Shown piece by piece: positions 12,424 to 26,129 of a stretch of 64,000 bases of DNA. The notes under the pieces were generated by a model that did not search any database, had not been told where the DNA came from, and saw nothing but the letters and a program-made list of their open reading frames with translations. Each line of letters begins with the position of its first letter. The stretch's first letter is position 1. Source of the DNA: Helopsaltes ochotensis (Eukaryota; Chordata; Aves; Passeriformes; Locustellidae); assembly GCA_013400155.1 (NCBI GenBank), contig VXBM01000556.1:355020-419019 (forward strand), given 5' to 3'. Made by a program: the position numbers and the translations under genes.

Positions 12424-13530
12424 GAAAGAAAGGTATGTGCATTTTCATGCCAATGCAATTAGCAGCTGTAGTCTTTTGGAAGGAAATTCTATCATTATTA
12501 ACAGTCTTTAACAAATATCCATTTATACCTCCTTGTCATTACAATGCTTTCGTGTTTCCACAATTTCCCCCAAAACACAACTTTACATTATCCAGGCTGC
12601 AGTAAATACCTTCAGACACACAGACAATTGTAATGAAACTGTTGGCTCATTTCTCAATTTATAATTGTGTTAACATCTAGTGAACCATCCAGTACGTCCT
12701 GTAATTCCTTCAACATGGAGCAGAAGACATTTGAAGGGGACTGAGATGCAGATAACAAGCTGCTCTGTAGGAAAAGAAAACAGCAAAGCAATAGCTGCAC
12801 TGCAGATAATAAAATGTTTATAATGCAAAACCTGGACATTCAGAGATAAAAACATAGCTAATTACTTGTAGCTGAAGCAGGACAAAGCAGGACATGTAGA
12901 CAAGGGTATACACAGGGGACAGTATTGCAAGGTCACTTCACTTCTAGGGATATTAAACAGCACAATTTATATTGTTTTGAAAGGCTCCTCATACTTCTTA
13001 TCTCTACCTGCTTTAGCATCACCATCCACCTCAGAGATTTTTGTTCTCCCCACATACTGGATCCTGACTTGGCATGACTGTGTGTGACTTCAGCGGGAGA
13101 ACACCCCGGAGGAGAGGTGTGAAGGTACTGAGAGGCTCTCCCACCTCTTGCCTTATTGATAGAGGTTGTTCCTCGAGGGGAACTTGGGCTGAGATTTGTC
13201 TGCTTGTCCTGCAAATTAACACAGATTGACTCTTGTGAAGGTTTTCATCATACCAGTCATACCAGCAGGATCTTTCTTTGTACCTAAAGCAAGTGAGTCA
13301 CATTATAAAACTTCCACACAGAACTCCCTCAGGGTTGGAGGAGCGTAGGGCTTGATTGCAAGTGAGTTCAGGGTAATGCAGCTTTCCTTAGAATTCCTCA
13401 CAGGAAAAGATGTTGGTTACACAATGACCACACAGAGAAATACAAATTGCAAGGGAAAGCACAGTGGGCATCATTTGTTGGGTGGTTAGTGTTTAGTCAG
13501 GAGCCTGTACAGATGCCTGTGCTGGATACT
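11856..13530. other. Unique intronic sequence with a GAAA microsatellite
   Basis: No gene is seen. The (GAAA)n tract at 12376-12433 is the only simple repeat. Confidence 0.5.
12376..12433. repeat. (GAAA)n microsatellite
   Basis: About 14 uninterrupted tetranucleotide units, with one irregular unit at the right end. It is purine-only on the plus strand and likely length-polymorphic. Confidence 0.95.
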
Positions 13531-14120
13531 TGTTGTGGTTTAACTCTAGCCAGCAACTAAATACCATGCAGCCACTCACTCATTCCCTCTGCTCCTGGTG
13601 GGGAGGAAAATTTAAAAGCAAACCAAAAAAAAAAAAAAAAAAAAAATTGAAACAAAATAAAATGTTTTTTAAAAATTATAATAATGATAATAATAATGAA
13701 AAAGAGAGAGAGGGAGAAACAAAGCTCAAGAGAAACAAGTGATGTTCACAACCCACTGACCGATGTCCAGTGTGTCCCCAAACAGAAATAGGCATCTCCT
13801 GGTCAAATCTCCCCAGTTTATGTCCTAGGCAAGACATTCTGTGGTATGGAGTAGCCCTTTGGCCAGTTTGGGGCGGCTCTCCTGGCCACGTTTTCCCCTG
13901 GCTTTTTGTGCACCTGCTCAGGGGCAGAGCATTGGACATTGAAAAGTCCTTACCTGAAGTGAGCATTGCTCAGCAACAACTACAATTTCACTGTGTTGTG
14001 AAATTTATTCAACATTATATCAACATTTATATCAATGTTATTCTTATTTTAGGTCCAAAACATAGCACTGTATCAGCTACTAAAAAGAAAATTGACTTTA
14101 CCCTAGATGAAACCAGGACC
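13531..14120 (-). mobile_element. ERVL-like avian solo LTR
   Basis: The plus strand begins TGTTGTGGTTTAACTCTAGC and ends near GATGAAACCAGGACC. This matches the reverse complement of a common avian LTR that begins TGTCCTGGTTTC and ends GGTTAAACCACA (recalled, not searched). Intermediate landmarks also fit: CACTCACTCATTCCC near the start, an A-rich then ATAATAATAATG section, CCCACTGACCGATG, AGCCCTTTGGCCAGTTTG, GAAAAGTCCTTACCTGAAG, TTGCTCAGCAACAAC and CACTGTATCAGCTACTAAA. No clear target duplication was found, and the minus-strand orientation rests on the recalled consensus. The 142-codon frame at 13770-14198 lies mostly inside and is not a gene. Confidence 0.75.
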
Positions 14121-17100
14121 GAAGAAAATTTCAGAGAAAGCTCGTCTTCCCTGAAGGACTTCTATAGTTCATTTCACACCAGCATAGCAAGGTGTTAAGG
14201 AAAGAGCTGTGTGTGGCTCTCACTCCACTTCTTTCCCTGCTCCAGGGCTGAGTGCAAAATGCCATATTATTAATTTTCCATGCATTTGCTGAAGTTCTCA
14301 TTTCCCTGTAAATCTTGCTCTTGGGCACTGTGTACAAGCCAGGCATAAACATGTTCTTAAGAGAAAGAAGAGTCAGGAACACACCATGGCAGTAGAGGGG
14401 TAGATTTCTGCCCCTCCACCTTCCATGCTGTAAGCAACACCACCTCCCATATCTCAGGATTTATCTTGTCATTTTCCCCACAGGGGCGCACATGTCTGAA
14501 AGAGGATGAAATGGGCAAGCATCTCTTTACATACTTGTTGCTGTTTTTACATCAGTAAAATCAAAGTTTCAACCCAATCCTTATATGTTATTTACTACAG
14601 CTCCAGTTCAGGAAACTGTTTGAGTATATGCTTCATTAGGGTGGAACTAATGCAAGTTTTTTTTCAATTTAATCTGCACTTGAGCATAAATGCTGTCCTG
14701 AAAGTGAGACAGTAAAGAGCAACTTTGAAAAAAAAAAACAAAAAACAAAAAACACACATTTGCAAAGTAGCATATTAGTATAGGCAGCCACATTTACAGA
14801 GTGAGTTGTTTGTATGAAAATGTGAATTTCTGGGAACGAGGATAACATCTTATGTGTTTTTTGACAAACACAGGAGGTCAAACTACTTGGGAGTAGAAAC
14901 TTTGCCAGAATTTAATTACAGCTCGTTATGGTGTTATCAATAATAAGAGCATGACCTAGCATTTAAAGAAATGAAGATTAATTTATTTAATCATCTTTCA
15001 TTATTTAAGATTTGCTTGCATTCTCATCTTAACGACGCACTTTTCTTTTTTTTTTTACCCCAGATGAGTTAGGAAGTTAGAAAGGTTTGTTTTTAATCAT
15101 GTAACAACTTGAGTAAGAATCGCAACATTAGCTTCACATAGTGTGACGTTGTTTAAGGTATGCAGTCATGAAAATAAAAAAAACACAAAATCCCTTATCT
15201 CCTCCACCTCCCAAAAACACAGTACAAAAAAGTAAATGAAGGGGAAAACATACGTTAATACCTCATCCCCAGTATCCAAATTTTATTAAATAAAATCTAT
15301 CTGAAATGGCAGATAGATTGTATATGAGTATATTGTAGCACAGTTATTTCAAGAAGATCCAGGAAGACACCTATTTTAAAATTACATTAAAGTACATTAC
15401 TGCACTTGAAACTCAAGATATTTAATGTCTACAAAAAATCAAAAGTTGGGTTTCAGTGTTAGTCATTTACATTACTAATCAGATATATTTTGCTGATGAG
15501 AACCTCAGAGCTTGTCTGGGAGTTAGAGTATGGTATGTTGTTTATTTGAAATTAGTCTGTATTGTGTTTGATACAGCTTAGTATCTTCATCAATCTTCTC
15601 CTGATGAATGTTGTTTCTAAAAGCAGAAAAGAATGGACTTCCCATCTACCATTACTGTATTTATTTCCCATGGCACTCAGGAAAGGTTCTTTCTCTCTGT
15701 TTCCATAAATGTAATTTTTCCCACTGACTACAATTAAAAAATGTTAATAAGGAGAAAGATATCAAATCAGGCACATAGTTTTAGTCCTATCAAATATTTT
15801 TAGTCATCCGGTACAAGCATTGACACAAGTATGCAGGGTTTTCTGTGTGCTTGTGTCTGTCTGCATGTTTTAACACCATAATCTAACACCAACTTTGTGC
15901 TCAGTATTCATTTGTGCTGCTGATATTCATCAGCACCATGGGCAACCCCTGGGGTATTCCTGGTCATAAATATTTAGACACTGAAATTTTGGATTCACTT
16001 TACATTTTCCCTGAGGTGGAGTGGAATACTGTGTCTTTACATTTAATGATGATTTTCATTAGCAAAACCATGGGATAATTCTGTCATTCTTTTTCTAGAT
16101 GTGATTAATATAATATCTTAGTTAAAAAAAAATAGAAAAATAAAATTAGCCTTGGTTCCCTAGGTTCCATTCATTTCTACATCTCTACACCTTACAATTT
16201 CTTGGACTTTAAAACCTGAGGAAGCATTAGTTTGTTGCTTTGTTTGGTTTTCCACCCAGCCAGCTCTAAAATCTGAGTGACATTATGCCAGATGTGCTTT
16301 GTTTGGGGCTACTTAAACTATATACCAAACCTCATAACCTTCCTATCATTGTTTGAAATTTTCCTAGCAACTAATTTAAACCCCACACCAGCTACTGTCA
16401 TCGAGTCTTGGAATATTTTCCAGTGAAGCCAAACCCCAGGATTAGGCTGGGTGCAGGTGGTCAGGCTGAGAGGGATGTTCAAATCCTCAGAATTATCCAG
16501 GAATTTTCACTTCATTTTACACAGATGCAGGAATGTGGGTGTCAGGTGGCATCCCTCTGATCTCTTTTTCTCTCTTTCTCAACATATTGTATGAAGAAAT
16601 CTGTGTGGATTTGCTTTGTTTAATTAAAAATAGATTTTTTTTCCTAATTGCTTTTATTAATTGGTTATTTTGTTAGAGGTCTGGAGGAGATTGAAGGTGT
16701 TTGTGTGTTTTGTGTGGTCAAAGGAGATAGAAGAAGAGGGTGAAAGAGAAAGTAGAGATGCTTTATGCTTTCCTTGGAGTGAAATACACCTTGAGAACTC
16801 TCCAGACCTGTGGCCTCTGACTTGAATAGCTCCTTTCTCAGTGCAACCCACTGAAGAAATGCTGCTCATGGAGAAGTTGTATTTCCTTTTAATCCCATTT
16901 TTCTTTCCCATCAGAAGTGAATAAGCTGGTTTTACTGATTGCCTGTGACCACCAGATGACTGGTGATGGCAGGTAATATTTTCAAGATTATAATGCTCTA
17001 GAAACCAGGAAGGGGTTAGAATTTAAGAAATCAAACTTGAGGTTTGATTTGATTTTGAAGATCTGCAATACTTAGAATCCCTGAGATCTGGCAGGAAACA

Positions 17101-19105
17101 AACAAACAAAAAAAATCCCAAATAAAACACAAAAAACCAAACCCAAAACAAAACAGGGAAACCAAACTAAAAAAAAAAAAAAAAAAAANAAAAAAAAAAA
17201 AAAAAAATTTCCAAAATAAACAAACAAACAAAAGAATGGTAGTTAAAGAGATCATAGATGGGTCAGCAACACTTGGTGATCATTGAAGCCTGAAAATCCT
17301 TCAGGAAGCATCAGCACTTCAGACATAGTGGTGTCTCCAAAAAATATTGAGTCCCTAAGTGTAATATAAGAATTTTAAAGGATTTAATATTAATATATTC
17401 CTGTATTTTGATACAGAGACTATTTCACTGTCTGATGTCTTTGCTCTTGTTAGGATTTTAACTTTATTTGATAATTATTTGTGAAGAGAAAGAAGTCAGC
17501 TGTGGGAGTGGTTCATAAATAGCAGTTCATTAATTACTTCTCCTTGTTTAAAGCATACACACCTCAGTCCTTTGTGTTTATTAGGAGGGAAATTTATGTA
17601 AGATAATTTTGTAAAGATAATTCCTAGATTAAAAATCTCCATTGAAGTTACTAAATTTCTGGAAAGAATTTTGTTGCACTCAGCGTTACTTGCTCTTCAC
17701 GCACTGTGAAGTCTGGAACACAAAACCGTGGCTAGATGGGGCATAGTGGTAAAAGTGCCTTTTTATTCTCTTCTGGAAATCTTTACTGACATTCTTATTA
17801 ACAGGAGTGAAAAAATTCATGTTAATAATAACTGATTTTTTCTTTATGCCAAAATATGTTTATCTAAAGAACAATTCATTTTTCAGAATTTGTTGGAGAA
17901 TCTCCCACTGTTTTACCATTGTTCTATGAACAGAAAGACTGACATATTTTCCACTGCTGTCAACACGGCAACTTTTCTTTTTCATTTAAATTTAACTCAC
18001 ACACACACAAAATACTGCTTTGAATAATTTTAAATCCCTATCATGTAAAAAATAATTTTATATTTGTCCTGGTTGCCTGACATTTTCAATATGGAATGCC
18101 CGTAAAAGAGAAATTGGGTTTTATGGAGCACAGGTAAAAAGGCCATGAGGGAAACTGAAGACAATTAATGAAAAGAAAAACCTCATAAAAAAAAGTGGAA
18201 TATGTCCAATGGGAATCTGTTTCATTCTACTTGTGCAATAAAGTTAAAGGCTTGTTGTTATGCCAGAATTACACAGTAGTGCAGAAATCTTTATTTTTAT
18301 AATCAACAAATTCCTTAACCTTGTGACTAGATAGTCTGCTCTTCTTCAGAAGTGTGCTTCACTAAAGCAAGATGTGATTGGAATGGCTGTTTTCCTTTAA
18401 AATTTTAAAACATAAAGAAACAGAAAACTTTCACAGTATTGAAATCTTCAGCAGAAAATACTTCTGTAAAAACAAAGTGCTATTTGCACAGAAAATTAAC
18501 ACAATGTGATGAATGAAATGTAACGAAAAAATTTAACATTACCTGAAATTAAGTAATGAGCTGTTACCCAGAAGCCCCATAAAGCCATTATCCACTTAAA
18601 TGTATTAAGCCTTCAGTTTCTTCAATCCATGGTTTTATTTGTCTGGATAGAAACTGAAAATAGATAATTTAGGTTATCTCTGCTTACTATAGTGATAGAA
18701 GAATCATACATTATATCCTTTTTCCTCCTGCGTGTTCTTCTCACTAAAATTCTACAGTCTGAGTAAAGTTGGACCTTAATATTCTGCCTTTACCTGCCTC
18801 AATATGTGTGGTTTTACCGTGATGAATAATGACCCCAAATGACAGGATTTTGTGGTATTGTATTCTGAACAATCACAGGAAAGGCGGAGAATGCTGAGAT
18901 GACCTTGAATGACAGAATTGTGGGTAGTTAATCCTAAAAAATGGTGTAAGGAAGTTTTGTTTATTATTTGTATCAGGATAGGAGTAGTTGGTATGGAAGA
19001 TCTGCAATCAGAACATAAGCTTCCCAAAATTTGGAATTAGGCCTTTAGGTTTGAGGGTTCTTTAATAAGCTCTCTAAATTCAATACTTGGGCAGTTTATA
19101 AAAAT
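14121..19105. other. Unique intronic sequence
   Basis: Nearly 5 kb of AT-rich sequence without a recognised gene or mobile element. It includes an A-rich tract at 17096-17232 with a single N at 17189 that marks a sequence or contig ambiguity. Open frames are under 100 codons and scattered on both strands. Confidence 0.5.
17096..17232. repeat. A-rich low-complexity tract with single N
   Basis: AACAAACAAAC-type and poly(A) sequence. The N at 17189 sits in a homopolymer of about 45 A, a typical place for an unresolved length. Confidence 0.9.
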
Positions 19106-20075
19106 GCTGGAAAAGAGAGGTTTTAGAACTAACTGATAATATATCTGGTAACAAATCATCAGGAACAGATGGTATTCACCCAAGAGTTCCAAAAGGGTTC
19201 AAGTATAAAATTGCTGAACTATTAACTGTGCTTAAAATGGAATCAACAACAGGGAAATGGAAGATGGCACTTGCACAAAGGTCCAGGGAGCTGCAGACCA
19301 GTTAATCTGGGTTCTGCTGAGCAAATTCATATCTACTGCAAGAAAGAATAGGAATAAAAAATACATGAATAAACATGTATAAACAGGAATAACAAATATG
19401 TGAATAAATATCCTTTTAGAGGCAAAAGTCATTGTGGCTTTCAGAAAGGTAACTCGTGCCTGAAAAATTAAGTCAGCAAACATACAAGGGACAGGATTAT
19501 GGTCATAAGTTTCATAAACTTCCAAAGAGCTTTATGTGAATAAAAACCACAAAATTGAAGGATGATATGTCACATGTTACTAAATGTCAAAAAGAAAAAC
19601 TACCAGAGGTAGGAATAAATGGTGAAAAATGAAAAGTGATCACCTTTGTAAGACCAGGTAGATGTAGATATTCCTCTTTGAAATAGATTCATTAATATCT
19701 GGACAAAAAGGTGATAGACTTTCTATTTAACTCTTTTGGTAAGTATTTAGTTCTATTTTGAGTGGTGAAAATGACAGTTAAGCATGATGTAGATCAATTA
19801 AGATCAATTCTCAGTACATTTAGAGGTTTTATATAAATTCCCAATATTTTAATAGAAAGAATATTCATTGTTCCTAACAATACAAGATTGGAGGAGAATT
19901 AACTGATTAAGCATATCGTATGTTAAAATAAATGAAAATATTTTCCTACAGAATGCACAACTAAACTGTGGAACTCATTGCTGAAGAAATTAAAAATGTA
20001 AAAGACTTTTTAATGGGTAAAAAAAAAACTTTCAACCAGATATGCCAGGAGTTTTAAAATTCCACTCCCTAATTC
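19106..20075 (+). mobile_element. Old, decayed CR1/L3-like LINE with RT traces
   Basis: Plus-strand translation near 19155-19240 reads SSGTDGIHPRV...YKIAELL, the LINE reverse-transcriptase entry motif (relatives read GPDGIHPRVLKEL). Further on are HCGFQKGNSCLKN (the RT block around QxGFRKGRSC) and VISFINFQRAL, aligning with the YLDFQKAFD-type motif A whose catalytic Asp is lost. Around 19945-20000, ACTAAACTGTGGAACTCATT resembles the 3' region of ancient CR1/L3 elements. Stops and indels are frequent, so this is a fossil. Outer limits are approximate, and 19560-19860 is only presumed to belong. Confidence 0.6.
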
Positions 20076-21487
20076 AGGGAGTGCCTGAGCATTAGATTCC
20101 CCAAAGATGCAAGGAGACAGCAGTAGCATTTCCTATGTTTCATCTACTTTTATGTCTTTGAGCAAGTTGCCGCTGTTGATGATATCATGGAGGGACAAGA
20201 CAGAGCTCTGGTCTAATTTATTCAGTGTCATTGCTGTCTGCTATAACACATACATAACATCAACCATAACGACTGAATTTGAGAGGGCAAACACACAGAA
20301 GTCTCATGAAAACATTCATTTACATAAATATTTGAATTTCCAGGCACTCATATATTATACATTAATGTGTGCAACAGTATTAACACATTCTTAATATAGA
20401 GTAATCACTGTAGTTATATTGTGATCGTATGATTATTATATAATCATTGATATTATATGATAATTACTACTAACAATGGTTAGTATGGGTTTCCTCTGGG
20501 ATTCTCTCAGTATTCTTCCTTGTCTGTTTTTCTGAGGTACTCTATTATCCAAGCAAATGTTAGCTTGAAGCAGATGTTCAGTCTGCACTATAAAACCATC
20601 CGGAACACTGGTCTCAAGGGTTCTTTCTTTTCAAAAGTCTGTGAATCTTTTAATACTCTTTCATTTTGTATTTAAGTTCAGGGAGTTTGATAGCACTAGT
20701 CATATTTATTAGAATAATTTCTGACAAGGAAATAAAGAAACTATTAGATAACAAAGCCAATTCAATTAAAACTAAAGGTTTCCAGAAGCCTTTCTTAAAT
20801 GTGTGGTAGTGTTCTCTAAACTAAAGTACATTTTAAATATACACATAAGACAAGAATCAGGAATGATGTTAGAGACAACCCAGGAACCCTGACTTCTACT
20901 CATCAGATCAAACATCAGATAACATCGTCTCCCTCATGCATGATTTTATGTATTGTCTCATTTCACAGAGGAAAATAACAAGTAGTAAGGGGTGGAGAGA
21001 TTCACTGATGCAAGGTCCAAAGCCTAAGGCTGACACTGCCTTTCAAAACAATTTTGGCAATGAGTGCTTACAAACAGATGTCAGGCTGGGGAAAAAACTG
21101 ATCAGCAGTGCCACTAATTTGATGTCCTCAATGCTTCACTAGCTGGATGATTTCCCATCCTGGACTACTGGCCCATTAAACCTGTCTTTTATTACACAGT
21201 CATAAAGCTGAATGACAGAAAATACATAATTAAGACTAGTCAAATAGAAGGCAAAGGATCTACATTGATCCCATTTGTCTGAGATAGTGAGGGACAAATT
21301 GGAATCTAAGGGCTAATATAGAGCAACATTAAAGTGTTTGCTTCTGTAAGACAGAGCTGAGACTTTATAACTATGTGGGGGAAATGCTGGGTGCATAGAC
21401 AGAGCTATTATCCCAGTTATCTGACACTCTGGGAATAAAAAAATCAAACATATTTCCTAAGGTCCTTGTGTTAGAATCCTTTTTCTC
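20076..21487. other. Unique intronic sequence
   Basis: No gene or named repeat is seen. A 95-codon frame at 20107-20394 has no recognisable domain. Confidence 0.5.
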
Positions 21488-22250
21488 TTAGGATGAGGAG
21501 TCTGGATAAGATCTTTGTCAGTGACATAGGCAGTGCAATCAAAGGCACCCTCAGTAATCTTGGTGATGACACCAAGCTGTGTGGTGCAGTCATATGTAAG
21601 AGGCAAGGGATGCCACCCAGAGGGACTTGGACAGGCTGGAGAGGTGAAACTGTCTGAAAATTGTGAAGTTCAACAGGGCCAAGTGCCAGGTCATGCAGGT
21701 GGGTCAGGGCCATTCCAATCACAAGTAAAGGCTGGGCAGAGAGTGTCTTGAGAGCAAACCTGGGAAGAGGGACTAGGGGGTGTTGGTTTATGAGAAGCTC
21801 CACATGACCCAGCCATGTGCACTGGCAGCGCAGAAAACCCCAAGTGTGTCCTGGCCTGCATCAGAAGAGGTGTGGCCAGCAGGTCGAGGTGGGGAGGGAT
21901 TCTGCCCCTCTGGTCCTCTCTGGCAAGGCTCTGAGGAGTAGTGCTGCACCCTTAGAGCCCTTTCCAGTGCCTAAAGGGAATCACTGGAGAGGAACTTTGG
22001 GCAAGGGTCTGGAACGACAGAACAAAGGGGAATGGCTTTTAATTGAATAAAAAGGAAAGTTACGATTATGTATTATGAAGAATTCTTCCACGCAAATGAG
22101 GTGAGGCCCTGGGACAGGCTGCCCAGAGAAGCTGTCTGCCCCATCCCTGGAAGTGCCCAAGGCCAGGTTAGAAGGGGCTTGGAGCAACCTGAGATAGTGG
22201 AAGATGCTCCTGTTCATGGCAGGGGGTCAGAATGAAATTAACTTTACAGT
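21488..22250 (+). mobile_element. CR1 LINE fragment: end of RT ORF plus 3' UTR
   Basis: The plus strand starts in the RT palm region. Nucleotides 21505-21590 translate to a decayed form of the motif ending GDDTKLCGAV (Asp pair of motif C area, alanine replaced by glycine). It continues with the usual CR1 blocks: GAAGTTCAACAGGGCCAAGT, GTCCTGGCCTGCATCAG, GTGTGGCCAGCAGG, GTGAGGCCCTGGGACAGGC, GCCCAGAGAAGCTGT, AAGGCCAGGTTAGAAGGGGC. Several internal deletions make it shorter than an intact copy. The short open frames on both strands are LINE remnants, not genes. Confidence 0.9.
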
Positions 22251-25200
22251 CCCTGACTTCATCAAGGCAGAAGTTATTCAACTTGTTTGCTACAGCTTTG
22301 TTGTTCCTTAAGTCAGGAGGAATAATGAAAAAAATCACCAGAACTGAATCTTCAATATCATAATTCACATTGGATATGGGCAGATTAAAGCTGCCCAATT
22401 AAGACTCAAATGTTTGGTGGCCTTTGAGCTGAACTTTTGACTGCAGAGATACGTTAGAGATGGTTGGCAATTGCCACTTTTCTCTCATTTCCCAAAGCTG
22501 TAAACACCACCTCTGCATTCAATTGTTCAGGAAGAATCTGTATAATTGTAGTCATTATCCTTGTGTAAAATGCTGCATCTGTAAAAGCAGACTACTTCTA
22601 CTGAATAAATATTAATATTTCAGGCAAATTTGAGATGTTTGTTCTACTCTAACTACCTCTTTCTTTATGCAGTATTTTTTTCCTAATATTTGCCATCATG
22701 TAAACTTTTTATCAGGAAAATTCCACATATATATATGTGTATATATATATATGTATATGTATATTACAGTATTTACTTGTTCTTTTAAATCCCGTATGAA
22801 TTCCTGAAGTTGCTAGTCATACTAAATAATTTCAGGTATTCACAGGATGTACTGTCATGTATTATAATGTACCACAATGTGCCATGTCTCATTATTCTTT
22901 CCTCTAGATTCCTGAAGTAGAGCCTGGAACTCTCAACCAAGATTAATGACTTGGACCTGAAAAAATCATTCTAATCTAATAACTTTGAATTTTAATAGCT
23001 TTTGGGTTTAATAGTGCTGTTGCCTCAGTCCTGTTTTACTCAGACATGTGGGTAGTGTGGCTTTTCCTATGGCTGATCCGCAGGTTTTGCTTTCGTGGCC
23101 TGCCTGCTAATCAATTTTAAGAATCAGTAAATATCTGTGTGTTTCAGTGAAAAAGATACCCTTAAAGAGCCTTTGGCAACAATAAACCATTAATGTGGAG
23201 ACTGATAAACCTTGTCTGCAATTTCTATTAACAGTTTCTGGTTTCTTCCTTTCATTTCTTCCGTTAATTCTTTATCTTTAAGCTTTGTCTTGTGTTTGCT
23301 TCACAGAAGCATCATTAAAGGGCAAAGCCTGGGAAAAAAAATCAGATTATTTCTTTTTAATAGAAAAGAAGATTAATTTGTTGTGCTGAAGACAAAATAA
23401 CATTTTAATGATGATTAGGGGTGTATAAATACTTTTCAATAAGAGAGATTAATGCAGTTTTGATAACCATTACAGCAAAACATTGAGCGCAAACTGCTAA
23501 TACATTGGCATCGCTGATTTTATGAACTCATTTTGTTTCAATTCTTGCTGTCATCCAAAAAAGTGTCTTTGAATGTTGGAGAAGCTTATACAAATATAAT
23601 TTTCTAAGCAAAATGGAATGGTTAGGAATCTGCAGTGAAAAATATCTGAGCAATTACGTAAATTGTTTTGACTCTTGGAAATCAGAATGTAACTAAGCAT
23701 TTACGTTTTACTGCAATATTTTTATTATTATTATTATTTCACCTTTAATAGAGGCTATTTTGTGTGTGGGTGAACCAGAAGATTATGTTGTAACTAGCAA
23801 GAATGTTAACATAATTTTTGCTACATTGCGTTAATAAAACAAGTGTAATGAGCCATAGTGGTGTGCAATATCAGGTCAATGTGAGAATTAAACTGCAAGT
23901 AATTATAATACTAAGATTGGTTGTATTCTAATTATCCCATGGCTAATAGTACAGAGTCGATTGTCTGAAACCAAAATTATTTGGGCTGGAGTTGTTTTAG
24001 TATAGATGAATATTAGCTGATGCATTGTCATTGAAGTGATATTGTCATTTGTTTTCCAGTAAAAAAATACCTCGAAGAAGCAGTTAGAATTTTCTTCTAA
24101 ATGGAAATGCAAAATGTGCTGGATTGTGAGAAGCAGTGACACTAGTTCCTTGCATTTATTCTGGTTTTTATGGTGTAAGTAATGTTAAGCAAATTTGTAT
24201 TCCACAAATCTCATAATGCAAGAACATGACTGCAAAAATGATCTCTATAAAACTCCTAATTACCAAGGAGAAGCAGTAAATGGATATAGTTATATTCTGA
24301 GCACAAATTGGACATCAGTCCTGAGTGAAAATTCACTTCACATACAAACTGTTTGAATTCAATCTTATTCTTAATTGAGAAGTTCAGGAAAATTTCCAGT
24401 CACAGTGAAAAATGGTGGGGAAAGAGTTGGAGTTTGTTACAGTAGTACATGGATGTCAACATAAATAATATTGTTAGAAGTATACCTTCATTTGGTGGGA
24501 CTCCCTTCATCTGCCAAACCTAAAAAATCTGTTATTCAATTGTCTAAAACTGGTCTTTTCACCCAATCTATCACTGTTCAGGGGAAGCAACAAATGGACT
24601 GTGCAATCATATAATCATCTGTCCTATGTAAAAGTAATTCCTTACTATGTAGTGAATGCCTATCTGCACTGACTCTTTCTTTTTGGTGTTTTAGCTATGA
24701 AGGGGGACTGATATTTGGGGGAAAAAAAATGTTCTACAAAGTATATGGGTTAAGTCAACAAATGAGTTTGGCTTGGTGAATTTTGGGCCAATGGAAGGGG
24801 TTCCTAGAGGAAGAATTCTGCAAAGGTCCCAGTTCTATTCCCATCAATTAACAGAGCCTGTCTTTCTAGTTTAATTTTTGCTTCAAGTCTATGTAAATTT
24901 ACCTTACATAGCACTTTCACAAGAAATAACATTCTCTCATAATGGATTTTTTTAACAGTAGAATTTTCAGCAAATTTATCCCTGTTTCTCATTGTGATTG
25001 ATCAGTGAACATGCTTTTCCTTGCATGAATCTTTTTATCATTCAAAAGATAAGAATGCAGTTTGTTTTAGAGATTGTTCATCAACTTTCTCCAAGATTAT
25101 TACAAAGAATACTGGCACATCATAATTTAAAGCTCATGTTGCTTAATAGATTGCATCACTCACAAGCTTCTGGTGCTGCTTCTTCTTATTTCTCCAGTAA

Positions 25201-25574
25201 GAGGCCCATAAGCAGGAGCTGAAGCAGGAGCAGACAGGCACATCCCCACTGCTGGGACCTGGGGAGATGTCCTGCTAAACTTCTCTCTCATTTTGAGAAG
25301 CCTCATGGTGGAGCCAATTCCTATGATTTTCTAAACTGATGAGAGTTCAGGTAATAAGTTTTCTACACTCAAGAAAAGTATTCACCCATGAACAAATTCT
25401 TGTTATTGAAGTAAATGAAAGATCATTACATACATCAGTGACTTCAGTGAAAAAAACAGCACTGGGCTAGTTACTTCTAGACAGCTGCAAGGACTGGATG
25501 CTCTCTAAGTGCAGGGAAACCAGGAATCAGTAGTGAGGAGCTGCACATTATCACAAGGCTGTGGCTTAGACAAC
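22251..25574. other. Unique intronic sequence
   Basis: No gene seen. A TA-rich tract (TATATATG-like) lies at 22725-22763. The part at about 23390-23900 is unique, not low-complexity, and looks like a candidate conserved non-coding stretch. Confidence 0.4.
22725..22763. repeat. (TA)n/(TATG)n simple repeat
   Basis: Alternating TA with interspersed TG steps. It may adopt a cruciform or be replication-unstable. Confidence 0.85.
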
Positions 25575-26129
25575 TGTTGTAGTTTAGCCCCATCCAAACC
25601 CCAAGATTCTCCATCATCTTGCTTACCCCCTGACCAGCAGGATCAGGGAAAGAATTGGAAGGGTAAAAGCTGGAAAACTCATGGGATGAGATAAAGACAG
25701 TTCAATGTGGAAAATAAAAGCCTTGCACACCATCAGAGCAAAAAAGGGAATTAATTCACTGCTTTCCATGGGCTGGCAGGTGTTCAGCCATCTCCAGAGA
25801 GCTGGAACCCATCACATATTAACAGCGGCTTGGGAAGGAAAACACAATCACTCCAAACATCCCCCCTTCCTCCTTCTTCCCCCCACTTGTTACACCGAGC
25901 ATGATGTCACATAGTCTGGAATGTCCCTTTGGTCACTTGGGGTCACCTGTCCTGGCTGTGTCTCCTCCTAATCTTCCAAGCACCCCCATTCCCTCCCCAG
26001 TCTGGCAGGGCAAAAAGCAGAAAAGTCATTGACTCTCCGCAAGACCTGCTCAGCAATAACAAAAACATTTCTGTGTTATCCACCCTGTGTTCAGCACAAA
26101 CTCAATTCTACCTCAGCCAAATCCAGTAC
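25575..26129 (-). mobile_element. ERVL-like avian solo LTR, diverged
   Basis: The plus strand begins TGTTGTAGTTTAGCCCCATCC and shows the landmarks of the LTR at 13531-14120 in the same order: CTGGAAAACTCATGGGATGA then GATAAAGACAGTTCAATG, GAGCATGATGTCACATAGTC, TGTCCCTTTGGTCACTTGGG, GTCCTGGCTGTGTCTCC, GAAAAGTCATTGACTC, CTGCTCAGCAATAAC and CAGCCAAATCCAGTAC near the end. It is more diverged than the other copy and probably a different subfamily. No target duplication was identified. Confidence 0.7.

Noticed and set aside
13770..14198. 142-codon open frame
   Set aside because: It lies mostly inside an ERVL-like LTR and has no domain.
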